From positions 1 to 22,838 of the forward strand of contig JAAMPI010000926.1 of the NCBI GenBank assembly GCA_013054445.1: a stretch of 22,838 nucleotides of DNA, written 5' to 3'. Shown here piece after piece: positions 20,373-22,838 of this stretch (within the stretch, counting starts at the first letter, position 1; each line of letters starts with the position of its first letter). The translations under genes and the position numbers were made by a program. The DNA is from Cudoniella acicularis. Its lineage: Eukaryota; Ascomycota; Leotiomycetes; Helotiales; Helotiaceae. The notes beneath the pieces are model-generated. The model saw nothing but the letters and a program-made list of their open reading frames with translations, was not told the DNA's origin and did not search any database.

Positions 20373-21649
20373 AAGGAACGTTTAGCATGGCAGAAATGGC
20401 AGCACTGGACAGGAGAAGATGTTCAATTAAACATGAAGGAAAATTAAGAGCCATGCAGGGAATTTTGGACAGCTTCTCTTGACTGGGAGTACGGATAAGG
20501 ACTATGGATAAGGGTTTGGATTGGATATTGGACATGGAATTCGGAGGGACAGGGATACGAATGGATAGGAATACATGTAGGGAATACGGAGCTGAGCGTT
20601 GTGGATGTCGATGAAGAGTTACTTCACCACAGTCAACTTCAATTGGCGCAGTCACCAATCACACTTGTGGCCGATTGCGATCACCGCCCCGAGAGACTCT
20701 CAGAAGAAACATGGTGACAGGGACGGAATCCAATGTCGCAGCTGTATATTTGTATATTAATGACGCTTTACGAATCACCACGAAACAATCGACTTGCTGG
20801 AAGGAATGATGCCACGGAAAGGGAATGGGGGACACGGTCGTTGGAATGGGTTTTTGGCGAAGGCGAGGATTAAAAGGGTGCTGGTGGTGTGGAAAGGGAT
20901 AGAAGCGTAGCAAGATTCGCTTTGCGTACAGCGCAGGCAGAAGGTTAAAGACTTTCAAAGCGAGTTTAATGGAACAAGAGATTCCCTCTGCTTTAATAGT
21001 GTTATTGTGACCGGGCGGATGTCCACATTGTGCTCTTGACTGTGTTTCCCCCGAGTCCACCTTCCAGAATTCTGGAAGAAGTAGCAACATGCATGAGTGC
21101 TGTGCGATGCGGTGCGGTGGTGGAGTGGACTTTGTACATGGAGGCGACAGCCGGTGCCCCAATGCCCCAGAAAGGCTAGCTCCTAACCCCAATGCCGAAG
21201 CCGGCCTCTCCAATCACACCTGACTTGAAAATCTAGTGAATCTCCACCAAAAGCGATGTGAGAACGTCCAAAGTCAATCATCGTCGCCGCAAGCCTGTCA
21301 CAACTCCTCCCTTTCCAAGCACCAAATTCCCAGCGCCAGAAATTCAGTTGGCGATACAGTCTTCTTGTATCTTGGAGCCCCTGCCGTCTTGAGTTCAGGA
21401 GCCAACGAGAGGGCTCGCTTTGCGATTGCGTGCTCGCGTCCCCCACACAAGCATCCGGAACAAGCAATCAGGCAAAGATTAGGCAGGCACAGGTTGTGGA
21501 ACAAGCCGAACAGGCAAAATGGTCCTGCTAGGTCTACGAGGCATGTTTGAGGTACGCTATCGTCATTCCGCAATCACGTCATTCTCCTCATCTCCCCAAG
21601 CTCCTTGACCCCTCAAACTCCTCGAATAAACATGAACAATTGAGCAAGA
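20373..21649. other. intergenic: 3' region of the regulator and promoter of the DUF202 gene
   Basis: No gene is supported. A 184-codon minus-strand frame (20659-21213) shows no domain and looks like chance. The right end should contain the promoter and leader of the downstream gene; no TATA box stood out. Confidence 0.45.
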
Positions 21650-22173
21650 ATGGAACTAATTCTAGCCCTCCAGCCTCATCCCGAAGACCATTTGCGCCTG
21701 AGACTGCACCGCGCGCGATCCGTGGTGCTGACCGCGCAAGAGTGAGCCACCAGCCTTCCCCGGCGGATTATGCCTTTCCCTTTGCTCTCCATTGTGGGTT
21801 CCTGCAGCTGATCCAAAACGCTAATCCATGTGTCCCCAGACTTGTTGAGATCCGTGCCGCACAACGAACTTTCGAAGGAGCATATATTCGCACAGCCTTA
21901 GGGCAGTTCTCGTTCGCCTTGGTCGTACTCAAGATCTTCACCTCCGAATTCTACTCCATCGGAGCCTTATTTGCGACATATGGAGCTGGAATATTGCTTG
22001 TGAGCATGTACAGGCGCTATGAGGGGAACAGGCAGTTTTTCAGCGAGATAGGGGAAGATGGCTTGGGAAGGAAGAAGTTTAGAACGAGCGGGAACGCTGT
22101 GGTAGTCTTGACGGCTCTTTCAGTGGCTGCTTATGCGAGTCTTCTAGCGCTGACGATCAGGCTGAGCGACTGA
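21650..22173 (+). CDS. small membrane protein, DUF202-type
   Basis: A 141-residue protein of unknown function with three probable membrane spans. Exons are 21650-21741 and 21840-22173. The 98-bp intron has donor GTGAGC, branch GCTAAT and acceptor CCCCAG. The start ATG has a strong context (A at -3, G at +4). Exon 1 encodes a basic N-terminus (HLRLRLHRARSVV) and, joined in phase, yields TAQELVEIRAAQRTFEGAYIRTAL, where RTF and RTAL resemble the conserved first DUF202 helix. Spans follow at about 59-76 (GQFSFALVVLKIF), 81-100 (ALFATYGAGILLVSMY) and 117-139. A frame without the intron is open through this region back to 21547, but has no ATG and translates the intron. DUF202 proteins are small membrane proteins without a settled role. 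Family assignment is from residue pattern only. Confidence 0.75.
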
Positions 22174-22838
22174 ATGGGATGGCAAGAAAGTACGGGGGTT
22201 CCAATCAGGGTTCAAGAGATGATATCAGATGAACAGCGGGATCTGATCAACGTGGGGTGGGGCAGTCATTACCGTTGATAAGGCTGTCACAACAAACGGG
22301 TTCACGCGGGATCAGGGGACGAAGCCACAACCACAACCACAAACGGCACTATCTCCAAGGATAGGATCCAGGGCAATCCCCTCTGAAAGAGGCAAAATAC
22401 ATGGACCCACCTAGCAGGTATCCAGAGATCCCTAAAATAGCCATGACAAGGGCTACATATTTCGAAATTATCTTTAAGAGGCGGGATCAAGGAATAAAGC
22501 GTAAGCTTTGGTCAGGGAGCAACTGAACAGGTTGCATTGAAATCACCACTGAGCTTTCTCTCCCGATTTTGGTCGTTGTGGATATCTATCACCATGTTGA
22601 AGTTCAGTTTTCATCCCTAAATCGAAATTGCTCGGTTTGTCTCTAGGCCTTGAACAACAAAGAGAAACTCTCTTCTCTGACCTTGCTACATCTCAAAGGT
22701 CGTAGGGTCATGGCGACATGTTTCGGGTATCTGGCAATCTATGGGCATTTAAACTGCTGCTAGATATAAATGCAGTTGGAAATTCAAAATTCAAAATTCA
22801 ACAAAACTCCTCTTTATTTTTCTTTTAGACCAAGTCCT
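22174..22838. other. right-edge intergenic sequence, possible promoter of a gene beyond the window
   Basis: No gene is supported. Near the edge, GATATAAATGC at about 22762-22772 is TATA-like and is followed by three AAATTCAA-type units (period 8) and a pyrimidine-rich run, which suggests a core promoter for a plus-strand gene outside the window. A CCACAA repeat occurs near 22325-22342. Confidence 0.3.

Noticed and set aside
20659..21213. 184-codon minus-strand ORF
   Set aside because: No recognisable domain and low-complexity composition; it lies between two plus-strand genes in probable UTR and promoter sequence.
21547..21649. Upstream exon for the DUF202 gene starting at ATG 21519 with donor GTACGC
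   Set aside because: It can be joined in phase to the unspliced frame, but that frame cannot use the strong 21839 acceptor; the ATG at 21650 gives a better protein.

Overview
This window looks like nuclear DNA of a filamentous ascomycete (Pezizomycotina). Genes carry several introns of about 45-100 bp with GTAAGT/GTATGT-type donors, CTAAC/CTAAT-like branch sites and YAG acceptors. There is a single dispersed fungal 5S rRNA gene, a Zn2Cys6 regulator, an MFS permease with fungal sequence style, and a long AT-rich stretch of decayed repeats. A leotiomycete is my guess for the class, but nothing here proves it.

Layout. 1-1316 (minus): first two thirds of an MFS transporter with six exons, running off the left edge; three different 7-bp tandem repeats sit just upstream. 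2498-3339 (plus): an unidentified, probably broken gene. 3962-5617 (plus): an intact three-exon serine beta-lactamase-like hydrolase/transesterase with SxxK, YxN and HxG motifs. 5618-7272: no gene, but a weak tRNA-like pol III promoter relic. 7273-9045 (plus): a five-exon gene for a secreted protein of unknown function that carries a frameshift and an in-frame TAG, so probably a pseudogene.

9046-12960 is an AT-rich gene-poor block. It holds a well-preserved 5S rRNA gene (10004-10122), a degenerate array of about 104-bp units, and a second array of about 75-bp units that seems to be the remains of a 25-residue protein repeat. From about 13.8 kb the composition becomes clearly more GC-rich. No gene is supported up to 18.78 kb; this stretch has short heptamer arrays and a 16-bp palindrome, and its right end is probably promoter and long leader of the next gene.

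18781-20372 (plus): a two-exon Zn2Cys6 transcription factor whose start codon overlaps the stop of a six-codon upstream ORF (TGATG). 21650-22173 (plus): a two-exon small membrane protein of the DUF202 type. The last 660 bases hold no supported gene, though a TATA-like element near the edge may belong to one beyond it.

The genes do not form an obvious pathway. The MFS permease and the beta-lactamase-like enzyme are near each other and both types occur in fungal secondary-metabolite clusters, but no synthase or tailoring enzyme is visible. The best hunting material is the decayed and repetitive DNA and the reinitiation-style uORF. I see no convincing novel multi-gene system.
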